Origin: Verrucomicrobiales bacterium | Lineage (GTDB): Bacteria; Verrucomicrobiota; Verrucomicrobiia; Limisphaerales; CANJXF01 | NCBI GenBank assembly: GCA_947478865.1 | Contig: CANJXF010000005.1 | Span: forward strand, 73,846 to 116,152 | Direction of reading: 5' to 3' | DNA: 42,307 nt | Shown: one piece after another, positions 17,394 through 25,253 of the stretch | How the letters are laid out: every line of letters begins with the position of its first letter | Numbering within the stretch: the first letter of the stretch is position 1 | Translations under genes and position numbers: made by a program | The notes under the pieces: model-generated | What the model was told of the DNA's origin: nothing | What the model saw: the letters and a program-made list of their open reading frames with translations, nothing else | The model's database searches: none

Positions 17394-17411
17394 TCGGTCG
17401 CGGCACGAATT

Positions 17412-17442
17412 GACCCGCCGGACGCGGGTGCTACCCTTTTTT
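17412..17442 (-). repeat. Copy 1 of a small intergenic repeat, hairpin plus T-run before thiH
   Basis: On the plus strand ACCCGC-CGGAC-GCGGGT (17413-17429) is a perfect 6-bp stem with a 5-base loop, then GCTACCC and six T (17437-17442), four bases before the thiH ATG. Read on the minus strand, 17436-17413 (GGGTAGCACC..CCGG..GGGT) matches 31619-31642 on the plus strand in 20 of 24 positions by my alignment. It lies 18 bases after slyX and could be a terminator of the xylB-slyX unit, a leader hairpin for thiH, or a mobile intergenic element. Confidence 0.45.
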
Positions 17443-17446
17443 ACGA

Positions 17447-18655
17447 ATGAGTTTTGTTGCTGAGTTCAATGCCCTTCCCTTACCTGGCCTGCTGGATCGA
17501 TCGCGTTCCGCCACGACGCAAGCCGCGCGGGTGAGTTTTGCCAAAGCAAATCCATCGCTCGCCGATTTCGCGCAGCTCATTTCGCCTGCTGCATCCGAAT
17601 TACTCGAGCCGCTCTGCCGCCGCTCGCAACAAATTACGCAGCAGCGTTTCGGCAAAGTCATTCGTCTTTTCGCGCCGCTTTACTTGAGCAATGAGTGCAT
17701 CAATAACTGTTCTTATTGCGGATTTTCCCGCGACAACGCGATTCTTCGCGTCACGCTTTCAATCGATGAGGTGCTGCGCGAAGCCCGCTCGCTGAAGGCG
17801 CAAGGTTTCCGCAACATTCTCCTCGTCGCGGGCGAGCATCCGAAATTTGTTTCCAGCGGTTACATGGCCGAATGCGTCGCCGCGTTGCACGAAGAAATTC
17901 CCAGCATTTCGCTCGAAGTCGGCCCGATGGAAACCGAGGAATATCGTCCGCTGGTCGAGGCGGGCGCGGATGGACTCGTCGTTTACCAGGAAACCTACGA
18001 TCGTAAAGTTTACGGCGAAATGCACACTGCCGGTCCGAAGCGAAATTTTGATTGGCGCGTCGAAACGCCCGAACGCGCCTACGCCGCCGGCTTCCGCCGA
18101 CTCGGCATCGGCGCCCTGTTTGGCCTGAGCGATTGGCGCCTGGAAGCGCTGAGTGTCGCCGCGCACGCCGATTATCTGCTGCGCAATTGTTGGAAGGCGC
18201 AGGTCACCATTTCGCTCCCGCGATTGCGCCCGTGCGCGGGAGAATTTCAGCCGCTGACCACGTTGAACGACCGCGAATTGGTGCAATTGCTTTGCGCCTT
18301 TCGCCTGATGTTTCCGGATGTTGGCCTGGTGTTATCGACGCGCGAACCGGCCAAGCTGCGCGACTCGTTATTTCCGCTCGGCGTCACGATGATCAGCGCG
18401 GGAAGTCACACCGAACCGGGCGGCTACACCGGCGCTGGCAAAGAGAAAATTCATCAAACCGTGCGCGGCCGAATCGTCGAGCTCGCCGTTGGTTCCAGCG
18501 AATGGGCCACCACCGTCGGCAATGCGACCAATGCCACCGGCCAATTTGAAATCGCCGACCAGCGCTCGCCGGACGAAGTCGCCGCGCGCCTGCGCCAACT
18601 CGGTTACGAACCTGTCTGGAAAGATTGGGATGCGGCGTTGATCGCAAGAGGGTAG
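17447..18655 (+). CDS. thiH: 2-iminoacetate synthase ThiH (radical SAM)
   Basis: 402 residues. The radical-SAM cluster motif CxxxCxxC is Cys84, Cys88, Cys91 in SNECINNCSYCGFSRDN, in the form typical of ThiH. Other matches are LLVAGEHPKFVSSGYM, ISLEVGPMETEEYRPLVEAG, DGLVVYQETYDRKVYGEMHT and RRLGIGALFGLSDWRLEAL. ThiH cleaves tyrosine with S-adenosylmethionine to give 2-iminoacetate for the thiazole ring of thiamine. It works with ThiG and the sulfur carrier ThiS; a ThiS gene is 1.6 kb downstream, and ThiG is not in the window. No TPP riboswitch is visible upstream. Confidence 0.95.
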   Translation: MSFVAEFNALPLPGLLDRSRSATTQAARVSFAKANPSLADFAQLISPAASELLEPLCRRSQQITQQRFGKVIRLFAPLYLSNECINNCSYCGFSRDNAILRVTLSIDEVLREARSLKAQGFRNILLVAGEHPKFVSSGYMAECVAALHEEIPSISLEVGPMETEEYRPLVEAGADGLVVYQETYDRKVYGEMHTAGPKRNFDWRVETPERAYAAGFRRLGIGALFGLSDWRLEALSVAAHADYLLRNCWKAQVTISLPRLRPCAGEFQPLTTLNDRELVQLLCAFRLMFPDVGLVLSTREPAKLRDSLFPLGVTMISAGSHTEPGGYTGAGKEKIHQTVRGRIVELAVGSSEWATTVGNATNATGQFEIADQRSPDEVAARLRQLGYEPVWKDWDAALIARG

Positions 18656-18664
18656 GGTGGAGTT

Positions 18665-19093
18665 ATGGATGATTCAGAAATGGGAATCTGGCCGAAGCTG
18701 TTGTCTCGGCTGTTGTTTCTTTTTCTGGTCGCCTGGATTTTCTCGAATTTCATCCTGCCGCCGCTGGTCCGTAAAAAGAGGCCAAAGGTTCCGCAGGCTA
18801 GAATGGAAATAAATAATCTGATTGCGGCGCTGGACCAATACCACGCAGAGACGGAAAATTACCCATTTGGAACCACTGCGGAGATTTGTAGGGTTCTCTA
18901 TGGTGAAAATCCTGCCAAGCTCGTATTTTTTACTGCAAACCCAAAGCGAGTTGGAGCGTCGGGCGAGCTAATGGATCCTTGGAACACGCCTTACGAAATT
19001 CAGATTCTCGGGCAAACCAACTACATCATTCGTTCGGCCGGACCGAATCGCATCTTCGGTGACAAAGATGATCTGGAACTTTCGACCAAATGA
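18665..19093 (+). CDS. GspG/pseudopilin-like membrane protein without prepilin cleavage motif
   Basis: 142 residues. An N-terminal membrane segment (about 11-33, LLSRLLFLFLVAWIFSNFI) is preceded by MDDSEMGIWPK rather than the short basic leader and Gly-Phe-x-x-x-Glu site of real pseudopilins. After it, MEINNLIAALDQYHAETENYP strongly resembles the alpha-helix-to-globular joint of GspG, and the C-terminal part (MDPWNTPYEIQIL, IIRSAGPNRIFGDKDDLEL) matches the calcium-site end of major pseudopilins, where DPWGxPY and SxGPDG are usual. I infer a membrane-anchored, uncleaved relative. It begins nine bases after thiH. No other secretion gene is nearby. Confidence 0.68.
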   Translation: MDDSEMGIWPKLLSRLLFLFLVAWIFSNFILPPLVRKKRPKVPQARMEINNLIAALDQYHAETENYPFGTTAEICRVLYGENPAKLVFFTANPKRVGASGELMDPWNTPYEIQILGQTNYIIRSAGPNRIFGDKDDLELSTK

Positions 19094-19320
19094 ATCGGCC
19101 AGCCAAATCAGTCCTGTTCGGTCTCATCGCATTACTTTTGACCTGGATCTGTCTTTGGGAAAATGGCCCAAGCAAAGCAGGTTTTTTCGACGGATTGGTA
19201 TCTGGAACTTCCAACTGTGGCGGGAACAGCTCCGCGCTCACTAGCAAAATTAGAGGAAAAGCCCTGAACTTTTTCGCGGAAAAAGCTCAAATTTTTTTCC
19301 TTTTTTCCCTGATGTGCTAA
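19090..19320 (+). pseudogene. Small ORF coupled to pseudopilin-like gene, probably decayed
   Basis: 76 residues. The ATG overlaps the preceding TGA (ATGA), which favours real coupled translation. The first 25 residues form a signal-like or membrane segment (SVLFGLIALLLTWICLW). The middle, SGTSNCGGNSSAL, reads like the start of a small Cys-containing exported protein. The last third (KALNFFAEKAQIFFLFSLMC) is encoded by a very A/T-rich stretch that is itself a hairpin and T-run (19269-19298), so the natural gene probably was longer or ended elsewhere. I do not recognise the family. A genuine short membrane protein cannot be excluded. Confidence 0.35.
19269..19298 (+). terminator. Likely rho-independent terminator
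   Basis: CTTTTTC-GCG-GAAAAAG (19269-19285) is a perfect 7-bp stem with a 3-base loop, followed after six bases by seven T (19292-19298). It stands before the metallophosphoesterase gene and would end the xylB/thiH-direction transcript. The stem is A/T-rich, which lowers confidence. Confidence 0.5.
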
Positions 19321-19339
19321 ATTCTGCGCTCAAGGAGCT

Positions 19340-20209
19340 ATGTCAGTGACCCAAAAGAAATTTAATCGCAGGAAATTTTTGTCCAGCCTCGGCATTCTGG
19401 GAATCGGCACCGCCGCCACGGGTGCGTATGGAAAAGTGATTGGGGCTGAAGCGCTGGAGCTCGGCGAACACCGCATCTTGATCAGCAACGTCCCCGGGCA
19501 AAAACCGCTCAAGATCTTGCAGCTTTCCGATCTTCACGCCTCCGAAACGGTCAGCCTCGATTTCATTCAGCGCGCAGTGAATCTCGGGCTGGAGTCCAGG
19601 CCCGATTTGATTTGTCTCACCGGCGATTACATCACGCGCAAATACGATCAGTGGGAGCGTTATGCCGATATCCTGGCTCCGCTCGCCGCGGCCGCGCCCA
19701 CTTACGCCACGCTCGGGAACCACGACGGGGGCAGATGGTGCAGGCAACATCTGGACGGCTACAACGACACCGAAGAGGTGCGGAAGCTTTTGGAGAAAAG
19801 CCAAATCAAGCTGCTGGACAACAGCGTGGAGCAAGTTGATTTGCGCGACTGGAAAATTAATCTGGCCGGCCTCGGCGATGTTTGGGCGAAAGAATTTTCG
19901 CCCGAGAAAACATTTAAAAACGTCTCGGCAACCAGCGGCCGCCATACCGTCGTTCTCTCGCACAATCCCGACACCAAGGACGCGCTCAAGAATCATCCTT
20001 GGGACCTGATGTTGTGTGGCCACACGCACGGCGGGCAGGTGCGTTTGCCATTGGTCGGCGCGCCGATTTCTCCCGTGCGAGACAAGCGGTTCGTCCAGGG
20101 ATTGCATCGTTGGGACAACCGCTGGATTCATATCACAAAAGGTGTGGGAAACCTTTACGGCCTTCGTATAAATTGCCGTCCGGAAGTCAGCCTGCTCACG
20201 CTGGTTTGA
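19340..20209 (+). CDS. Tat-exported metallophosphoesterase (YkuE/YaeI-like)
   Basis: 289 residues. The N-terminus has a twin-arginine motif (NRRKFLSS, Arg10-Arg11) and a hydrophobic stretch, so folded, metal-loaded export is expected. The calcineurin-like metal ligands are all present: SDLH (Asp64, His66), GDYI (Asp96), GNHD (Asn127, His128), LSHNPD and GHTHGGQ. The group contains phosphodiesterases acting on lipid-linked or nucleotide substrates; the substrate here is unknown. Start choice: AAGGAG stands only two bases before ATG 19340 but eight bases before an in-frame GTG at 19346, so translation may begin at GTG two codons later. thiS follows after eight bases. Confidence 0.88.
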   Translation: MSVTQKKFNRRKFLSSLGILGIGTAATGAYGKVIGAEALELGEHRILISNVPGQKPLKILQLSDLHASETVSLDFIQRAVNLGLESRPDLICLTGDYITRKYDQWERYADILAPLAAAAPTYATLGNHDGGRWCRQHLDGYNDTEEVRKLLEKSQIKLLDNSVEQVDLRDWKINLAGLGDVWAKEFSPEKTFKNVSATSGRHTVVLSHNPDTKDALKNHPWDLMLCGHTHGGQVRLPLVGAPISPVRDKRFVQGLHRWDNRWIHITKGVGNLYGLRINCRPEVSLLTLV

Positions 20210-20217
20210 TTCCATGC

Positions 20218-20424
20218 ATGACGAATTCAATCATCGCCAACGGCCAGGAAATTGCGGCGCAGTTGCCCTGCACCGTTGAAGAATTTTTACTGGCGCAGAA
20301 TCTTCTGCCGCGCAGCGTCGTCATTGAGCACAATGGCGAAGCCGTGGCGCCGTCCGAGTTTGCGCGCCGGGAGTTGCGCGCGGGAGACAAACTGGAAATT
20401 GTCAAAATTGTGGCGGGCGGTTGA
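20218..20424 (+). CDS. thiS: Sulfur carrier protein ThiS
   Basis: 68 residues, usual size. The ubiquitin-like fold is suggested by SIIANGQEIAAQLPCTVEEFL, NGEAVAPSEF and LRAGDKLEIVKIVAGG; the C-terminal Gly-Gly is where ThiF adenylates and a thiocarboxylate is made. ThiS gives sulfur to the thiamine thiazole. The ATG chosen at 20218 lies eight bases after the phosphoesterase stop. It belongs to the same pathway as thiH at 17447, yet three unrelated genes lie between them. Confidence 0.9.
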   Translation: MTNSIIANGQEIAAQLPCTVEEFLLAQNLLPRSVVIEHNGEAVAPSEFARRELRAGDKLEIVKIVAGG

Positions 20425-20503
20425 CGATTTCGCGTTTTCCGATAAATACCAAGAGAACTTTCATGGGCCGAAAAGGCCGGGCCGTTAAAAGAAATTTTCC
20501 CAT

Positions 20504-22003
20504 ATGAAGAAATTGAGATTCGAGATTTTTATACGCACAGGTGTGTTCGTAATCCTGGTTTTGTTTTGCTGGTCGTTTCTAGCCGAGGCGCAGACGAACA
20601 GCGCTTCGCCGGCGATTGTTATTAAAAGTCCGGAGAATCATTCCAAATTCCGGGAAGGCGCCGAGATTGAATTCGCTCTGGAAATTTCCCCTGCACAAAC
20701 GAATTACCAAAGCATCCAGTTCTTTGAGGACAACAAACCTTTGTCGGTGGTGAGCAACGGTCCGCGCGCGTTTGTCTGGCAAAATGCGCCGCGCGGCAGC
20801 CATGCGGTCATGGCCAAGCTGATCTATCCGGATCGCCGGACCGAAAACTCCACCCCTGTCAGCCTTCGCGTCAACAACGCGGCATTGACCTTCGGATTGG
20901 ACAAGCTGGATTTTCTGACGACCTCGGTGCTCCGCATTCCGCTGTGGCAATACTGCGCGTCGTTCATTTACATATTCCTGGCTTTTTACATTTCCAAAGC
21001 GATCGACTACGCGTTTCGTTTCTGGCTGAAAAAGTGGGCCGCGAAAACGGAGACACAATTTGACGACCTGCTGCTCGAGTTGCTCCACGGGCCGGTCAAA
21101 GTCATCGTATTTGTCATCTTTCTATTCATCGGGCTGGATCTTTACGATTGGCCGCCGCTTCTCGAGGGCATTCTCGACAAGGGCTTCCGCATCATCTTCG
21201 CCTTTTCCGTTACATACACGGCGCTCAAAGCCGTGGACATGATGATGAACTATTGGAAGGAACGTTCGGCGGGAACGGCCGACGTTCACCTCGACGCGCA
21301 TTTGTTCCCGATTGTCAGCAAGACTCTGAAGGTATTTATCGTCGTGATCGCGATTCTGGTGACGTGGCAAAACCTTTCCGAGAAACCAATCACAGCCATT
21401 CTCGCTTCATTGTCCATCGGCGGCCTGGCCATTGGCCTGGCCGCGCAAGATACGATTGCCAATTTCTTCGGCGCGGTCGTTGTCTTCGTTGATAAGCCGT
21501 TCCGCATTGGCGACACGATCAAATTAACCGACGTCGAAGGCGTGGTGGAAATGATTGGCCTGCGCAGCACGCGCGTTCGCAATCTCGACGGTCACCTCAT
21601 CACGGTCCCGAATAAAACCATGGGCAACGCGACGATTACGAACATCACGAGCCGACCCAATATCAAATCGCAAACCAACATCGGCCTGACCTACGACACC
21701 ACCTCGGAGAAATTAAGCCGGGCCCTGGTTTTGCTGGAAGAAATCTACAAAGCCCATCCGATGACCCACGATGTTTTGATCGCGTTCAACAAGTTCGCTG
21801 ACTCCGCGCTGAACATCCAGGTTGTGCACTGGTGGAAATCGACGAATCCGCGGGAGCAACTTCTCGGGATGCAGGAGTTGAATCTCGCTGTGAAGAAACG
21901 TTTCGACGAAGAAGGCATCACCTTCGCCTTCCCAAGCCAAACCGTCTATTTGAAACAAGATTCCGATTGGCGAATCGCGGACCATGAAAAGCGGAACGGA
22001 TGA
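20504..22003 (+). CDS. MscS-family mechanosensitive channel with N-terminal Ig-like domain
   Basis: 499 residues. A signal peptide (about 1-29, ending FLAEAQ) is followed by an extracytoplasmic Ig-like domain near residues 35-124 (IVIKSPENHSKFREGAEIEF, IQFFEDNKPLSV, HAVMAKLIYPD). Membrane helices lie near 148-165, 198-214, 228-247 and 272-288, then the pore helix with the Gly/Ala pattern LASLSIGGLAIGLAAQDTIA (300-319). The MscS beta domain follows: VVFVDKPFRIGDTIKL and ITVPNKTMGNATITN, with a C-terminal alpha/beta region to about 485. Such channels release solutes at hypo-osmotic shock. The Ig-like head is an unusual addition that could bind wall or outer-membrane material. Confidence 0.9.
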   Translation: MKKLRFEIFIRTGVFVILVLFCWSFLAEAQTNSASPAIVIKSPENHSKFREGAEIEFALEISPAQTNYQSIQFFEDNKPLSVVSNGPRAFVWQNAPRGSHAVMAKLIYPDRRTENSTPVSLRVNNAALTFGLDKLDFLTTSVLRIPLWQYCASFIYIFLAFYISKAIDYAFRFWLKKWAAKTETQFDDLLLELLHGPVKVIVFVIFLFIGLDLYDWPPLLEGILDKGFRIIFAFSVTYTALKAVDMMMNYWKERSAGTADVHLDAHLFPIVSKTLKVFIVVIAILVTWQNLSEKPITAILASLSIGGLAIGLAAQDTIANFFGAVVVFVDKPFRIGDTIKLTDVEGVVEMIGLRSTRVRNLDGHLITVPNKTMGNATITNITSRPNIKSQTNIGLTYDTTSEKLSRALVLLEEIYKAHPMTHDVLIAFNKFADSALNIQVVHWWKSTNPREQLLGMQELNLAVKKRFDEEGITFAFPSQTVYLKQDSDWRIADHEKRNG

Positions 22004-22073
22004 AAAATCCGAAGCGATAATCGGGAGGGTTGTGATCAGGTTTGGCCGGCTTCGCACGCGTTAGCCCGATATC

Positions 22074-22430
22074 TCATTTAAAAAACAGCAGTCGCAAACC
22101 GACCAATACGAGAAATCCGCCGAACGACTTTTTCAAATTATCCGCTGAGATGATCGTGGTCAGCCATGCGCCGCCAAATCCGCCTGCGATGGCCATCGGT
22201 GCCAGCGAAAAGGCGATCTTCCAATCGACGTTGCCCTGCGAAAAATGTTTGTAGGTTCCCATCAGCGCGGTCGGGATGATCACGGCCAACGAAGTGCCCA
22301 CCGCCGTTTTGATCGGTACGTTCATGAAAAACATCATGGCTGGAACCATGACGATTCCGCCGCCGACGCCAAACAGGCCGCTGGCGATTCCACTAACCAA
22401 GCCGATCAGACCGGCGATCAAAAGATTCAT
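22074..22430 (-). CDS. Half-size TauE/SafE-family membrane protein
   Basis: 118 residues with about four hydrophobic segments. The TauE/SafE signature is clear: GLVSGIASGLFGVGGGIVMVPAM followed by TAVGTSLAVIIPTALMGTY, then FGGFLVLVGLRLLF at the end. Full-length relatives have two such repeats in about 250 residues; this has one, with proper ends, so it probably works as a dimer rather than being a fragment. The family exports sulfite, sulfoacetate or other organic anions; the substrate is unknown. It converges with the MscS gene, with a weak ATCGGG/CCCGAT inverted repeat in the 70-base gap. Confidence 0.85.
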   Translation of the reverse strand: MNLLIAGLIGLVSGIASGLFGVGGGIVMVPAMMFFMNVPIKTAVGTSLAVIIPTALMGTYKHFSQGNVDWKIAFSLAPMAIAGGFGGAWLTTIISADNLKKSFGGFLVLVGLRLLFFK

Positions 22431-22534
22431 GGCTGGTTATTGCCGGGGGCGGGCCAATCGGACAACTGTTTTTTTCCACGCGATCGCGATGGAATTCGCG
22501 TTTTTTAAATCCAGTAATGAATTAGTTTATTGCC

Positions 22535-23146
22535 GTGCTGCCATTTGAAAATCCGGCTCTGAAAGCGTTTGTCGCCGAAATTAAAACCGAGTTGCTCTTC
22601 GCCCAGATTCTAGTTCGCAGGAGCGGAAAAGGCTTTGAATTACGACACGCCAGCGACGCCACGAAACCAGCCGAAATTCTGCGGCCTGTGCTGGAGACAG
22701 AGCTGCGAGCCATATCGCAATTCACAGAAACCGGCAGCTTTCGCCCGCTGAAATCGGCGCCGGATTTGCGTGACGGCTGGCGTTATGAAGCGCTGACTGA
22801 AAACGCCTTGGAGTTCGCGCTCAACACGTTTTATCCCGGTGCGATTGCGGACTGGTTTGCGGCGCGGGCACCCCGACCGCCGGTGACGAGCTACCGCGAA
22901 TTTGCCCAACGGCAATCCGGAATGTACCGAGTCACCGCGAAGTTGTCCGACGAACAGGTGGCCTTCGTAATTGGCGCCTGTTGCTCGCGGAAACTTTGTT
23001 TGAAGCAACGGCTCTGGAGCGTGGATGGCCTGGCGCCGGATTCCAGCGGAGAAAAAAGTTTGATTCCATGCCTCGAACCGTGCGCAATCCTGCTGGAGTT
23101 CGCGCGCAAGACCACGCGGCTCCAACCGCCGACACCGAACCTGTAG
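22535..23146 (+). CDS. Cys-rich putative Fe-S protein (DR2241-like C-terminal region)
   Basis: 203 residues from a GTG at 22535 (MLPFENPAL). The first half includes FELRHASDATKP and FRPLKSAPDLRDGWRYEA, then ALNTFYPGAIADWFAAR and SYREFAQRQSGMYRVT. The C-terminal third holds Cys149, Cys150, Cys155, Cys179 and Cys183 in ACCSRKLCLKQRLW and IPCLEPCAILLEFARK, a plausible [4Fe-4S] set. The pattern recalls the C-terminal region of Deinococcus DR2241, where it follows a CbiX chelatase-like domain; here it stands alone. That relation is from memory and moderate. It is divergent from the TauE-like gene. Confidence 0.55.
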   Translation: MLPFENPALKAFVAEIKTELLFAQILVRRSGKGFELRHASDATKPAEILRPVLETELRAISQFTETGSFRPLKSAPDLRDGWRYEALTENALEFALNTFYPGAIADWFAARAPRPPVTSYREFAQRQSGMYRVTAKLSDEQVAFVIGACCSRKLCLKQRLWSVDGLAPDSSGEKSLIPCLEPCAILLEFARKTTRLQPPTPNL

Positions 23147-23171
23147 AGAAAAACGAAAAGAAGAAGATGCC

Positions 23172-23648
23172 ATGAAATTGACCCGCAAAAAGGCACGGAA
23201 TTTTTCAGGAGTAACGACAACTAGCGTCGCCATAGTTTTGGCGGTTCTCTGCCTCGCTTCCTCCGGTTGCTCCAGCTTTAACCACGATTGGAAAAAAGCG
23301 GGTGCAGCGGCAGAGCCAAACGGCATTGAAGGGCGGTGGCAAGGAACTTGGCTGAGCGACGTCAACGGACATTCCGGAGAATTGCGCTGCCTTTTGGAAA
23401 AGGTTTCGGAGGAGAGTTACAGGGCGCGATTCGATTCCACTTACAAAAAGGTTTTGCACTTCAAATCGACCGTAATCTTGAGCGGGACGAATGACCCGGG
23501 CGGCGTTCGTTTCAGCGGCGAAGCCAAATTGCCGTGGTGGGCGGGTGGACTCTATCGCTACGAGGGAAAGGCGAGTGGGACGAACTTTTTTTCGACTTAC
23601 CAGTGCAAGTACGACCACGGGACATTCCGGATGATTCGACCCGATTAA
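23172..23648 (+). CDS. Hypothetical lipoprotein
   Basis: 158 residues. The N-terminus has a basic start, a hydrophobic core (SVAIVLAVLCLA) and then SSGC, a usable lipobox with Cys at about residue 33. The exported part has GIEGRWQGTWLSDVNGHSGEL and YRARFDSTYKKVLHFKSTV, an arrangement that suggests a small lipocalin-like or beta-barrel domain, with later LPWWAGGLYRYEGKASG. I do not recognise a named family. It lies 25 bases after the Cys-rich gene and 56 bases before the DD-peptidase, same strand, so it may be cotranscribed with both. Confidence 0.7.
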   Translation: MKLTRKKARNFSGVTTTSVAIVLAVLCLASSGCSSFNHDWKKAGAAAEPNGIEGRWQGTWLSDVNGHSGELRCLLEKVSEESYRARFDSTYKKVLHFKSTVILSGTNDPGGVRFSGEAKLPWWAGGLYRYEGKASGTNFFSTYQCKYDHGTFRMIRPD

Positions 23649-23704
23649 GGGATTAAATTTCTTTCTTCGAACGGCTGCGCTATAAAAACGGCGTGGAAAA
23701 AAGC

Positions 23705-25231
23705 ATGAACTATACTTTGCGTCTTCGCGGGCTGATCTTCGCTTTCGCGTTCACAGCGCTCTGCATTTTCGCGGCGCCGGTCACCACCAACCAAGCGCCG
23801 GAAACGTTCTCGGAATTTCAGGCTCGGCTCGAAAAAGTGGCAACCCACCCGCGTTTTTCGGCGGCGATGCTCGGCGTGAAAATCGAATCCCTGGACACGG
23901 GGAAAGTTATTTTCGAAAAAAACGCGGAGAAGCTGTTGAAGCCCGCTTCAAACGGAAAGATGTACACCGGCGCGCTTGCCTTGGATCGGCTGGGTCCCAA
24001 CTTCAAAATTAGAACATCTTTTTATGCGTCATCAAAGCCGGACGTCGCGGGAAAATTGACGTGCGATCTGATTATTTATGGGCGGGGAGATCCTTCGTTT
24101 TCGCATCGATTTCACGACGGAAATTACAAAACCGCCATCGAACAACTCGCCAACGCGGTCGTGGCGGCCGGAATCAAAAGCGTGCAGGGCGATTTGGTCG
24201 GCGACGAAAGTTTTTTCCGCGGAACCCGATTCGGCGTCGGATGGAGCGCGGACGATTTGCAGTATTATTATGGAGCAGAAGTTTCCGCCCTGACGTTGCA
24301 GGAGAACACCGTTGATCTCGTTTTCAAACCGGGCTCCGCCGTGGGTCAACCGGTGAAGATTCTCATGAAACCGGAGACCGGTTATCTCACGTTCGAAAAC
24401 CGCACGCGAACCGTCGAAAAGGGCGGCAAACGCGGCATTGATGTCTATCGGCCGATCGATAGCAACGTTGTTTACCTCCATGGAACGCTGCCTTTGGACG
24501 ATGCTGGCGCGGACGACGCCGTGGCCGTTTACAACGCGCCGCTTTGGTTTATTTCCACGTTGCGAGACGCCTTGCTGCGGCGTGGCGTGACAATTTCCGG
24601 GAAATTGAAAACGGTCAACTGGCTCGACCGCGAAGTGAACCCGATTGATTTTTCCAAGCTGACTGAGGTTGCGGCGATCGAATCCAGGCCGATCTCCGAA
24701 ATCGAGAAACACATGATGAAGCCGTCGCAGAATTTGTATGCGCACTTACTGCTGCTGCAGGTCGCCGAAAAAGTTCGTACCGCAGAAACCCGGAAGATGA
24801 ATTCCGACGATCTCGGGCTCGCGGAATTGAAAAAGTTTTGCGCGGAAGCGGGCACCGAAAAAGGCGCGGTGCTCATGGAAGAAGGCTCGGGCCTGTCACG
24901 CGGTTGCCTCGTGAAACCGGCTGCGTCCGTTCAACTTTTGAAATACATGCGGAGACATCGCTACGCCGAAACCTTTTATGATTCGTTCCCGATTGCCGGA
25001 GTGGACGGAACCTTGAAGAGCCGCTTCAAAGGAACGGCTGCCGAAAAAAATCTTCGCGCGAAAACGGGAACGATTCGTTACGTGAATTCCATCTCGGGTT
25101 ACGTCACGTCGAAGGCGGGAGAACATCTGGTTTTTTCCATCATGCTCAATGCCTACAACGGAAGCGATGGCCGAGCGCAAATAGATGAAATCGCCGCGAT
25201 GCTGGCTGAGTTGGCGGCAAGGACGCAATAG
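23705..25231 (+). CDS. dacB: D-alanyl-D-alanine carboxypeptidase/endopeptidase (PBP4, S13 family)
   Basis: 508 residues from the ATG at 23705; a GTG at 23693 adds four residues. A signal peptide ends near FAAPVTTNQA. The S13 active-site motifs are SxxK as SNGK (Ser82, Lys85), SxN as SQN (341-343) and KTG (453-455, in AKTGTIRYVNSISGYV). Between the first two lies the usual large S13 insert, including LVGDESFFRGTRFGVGWSADD, where the WSxDD element is a hallmark. It trims or cleaves peptidoglycan cross-links in the periplasm. It converges with the debranching-enzyme gene, 22 bases apart. Confidence 0.93.
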   Translation: MNYTLRLRGLIFAFAFTALCIFAAPVTTNQAPETFSEFQARLEKVATHPRFSAAMLGVKIESLDTGKVIFEKNAEKLLKPASNGKMYTGALALDRLGPNFKIRTSFYASSKPDVAGKLTCDLIIYGRGDPSFSHRFHDGNYKTAIEQLANAVVAAGIKSVQGDLVGDESFFRGTRFGVGWSADDLQYYYGAEVSALTLQENTVDLVFKPGSAVGQPVKILMKPETGYLTFENRTRTVEKGGKRGIDVYRPIDSNVVYLHGTLPLDDAGADDAVAVYNAPLWFISTLRDALLRRGVTISGKLKTVNWLDREVNPIDFSKLTEVAAIESRPISEIEKHMMKPSQNLYAHLLLLQVAEKVRTAETRKMNSDDLGLAELKKFCAEAGTEKGAVLMEEGSGLSRGCLVKPAASVQLLKYMRRHRYAETFYDSFPIAGVDGTLKSRFKGTAAEKNLRAKTGTIRYVNSISGYVTSKAGEHLVFSIMLNAYNGSDGRAQIDEIAAMLAELAARTQ

Positions 25232-25253
25232 TTGCCTCGCCGAGGAGGCCGGC

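Noticed and set aside
17175-17446. TPP riboswitch before thiH
   Set aside because: None of the conserved THI-box words is present; slyX fills most of the space, leaving only a short hairpin.
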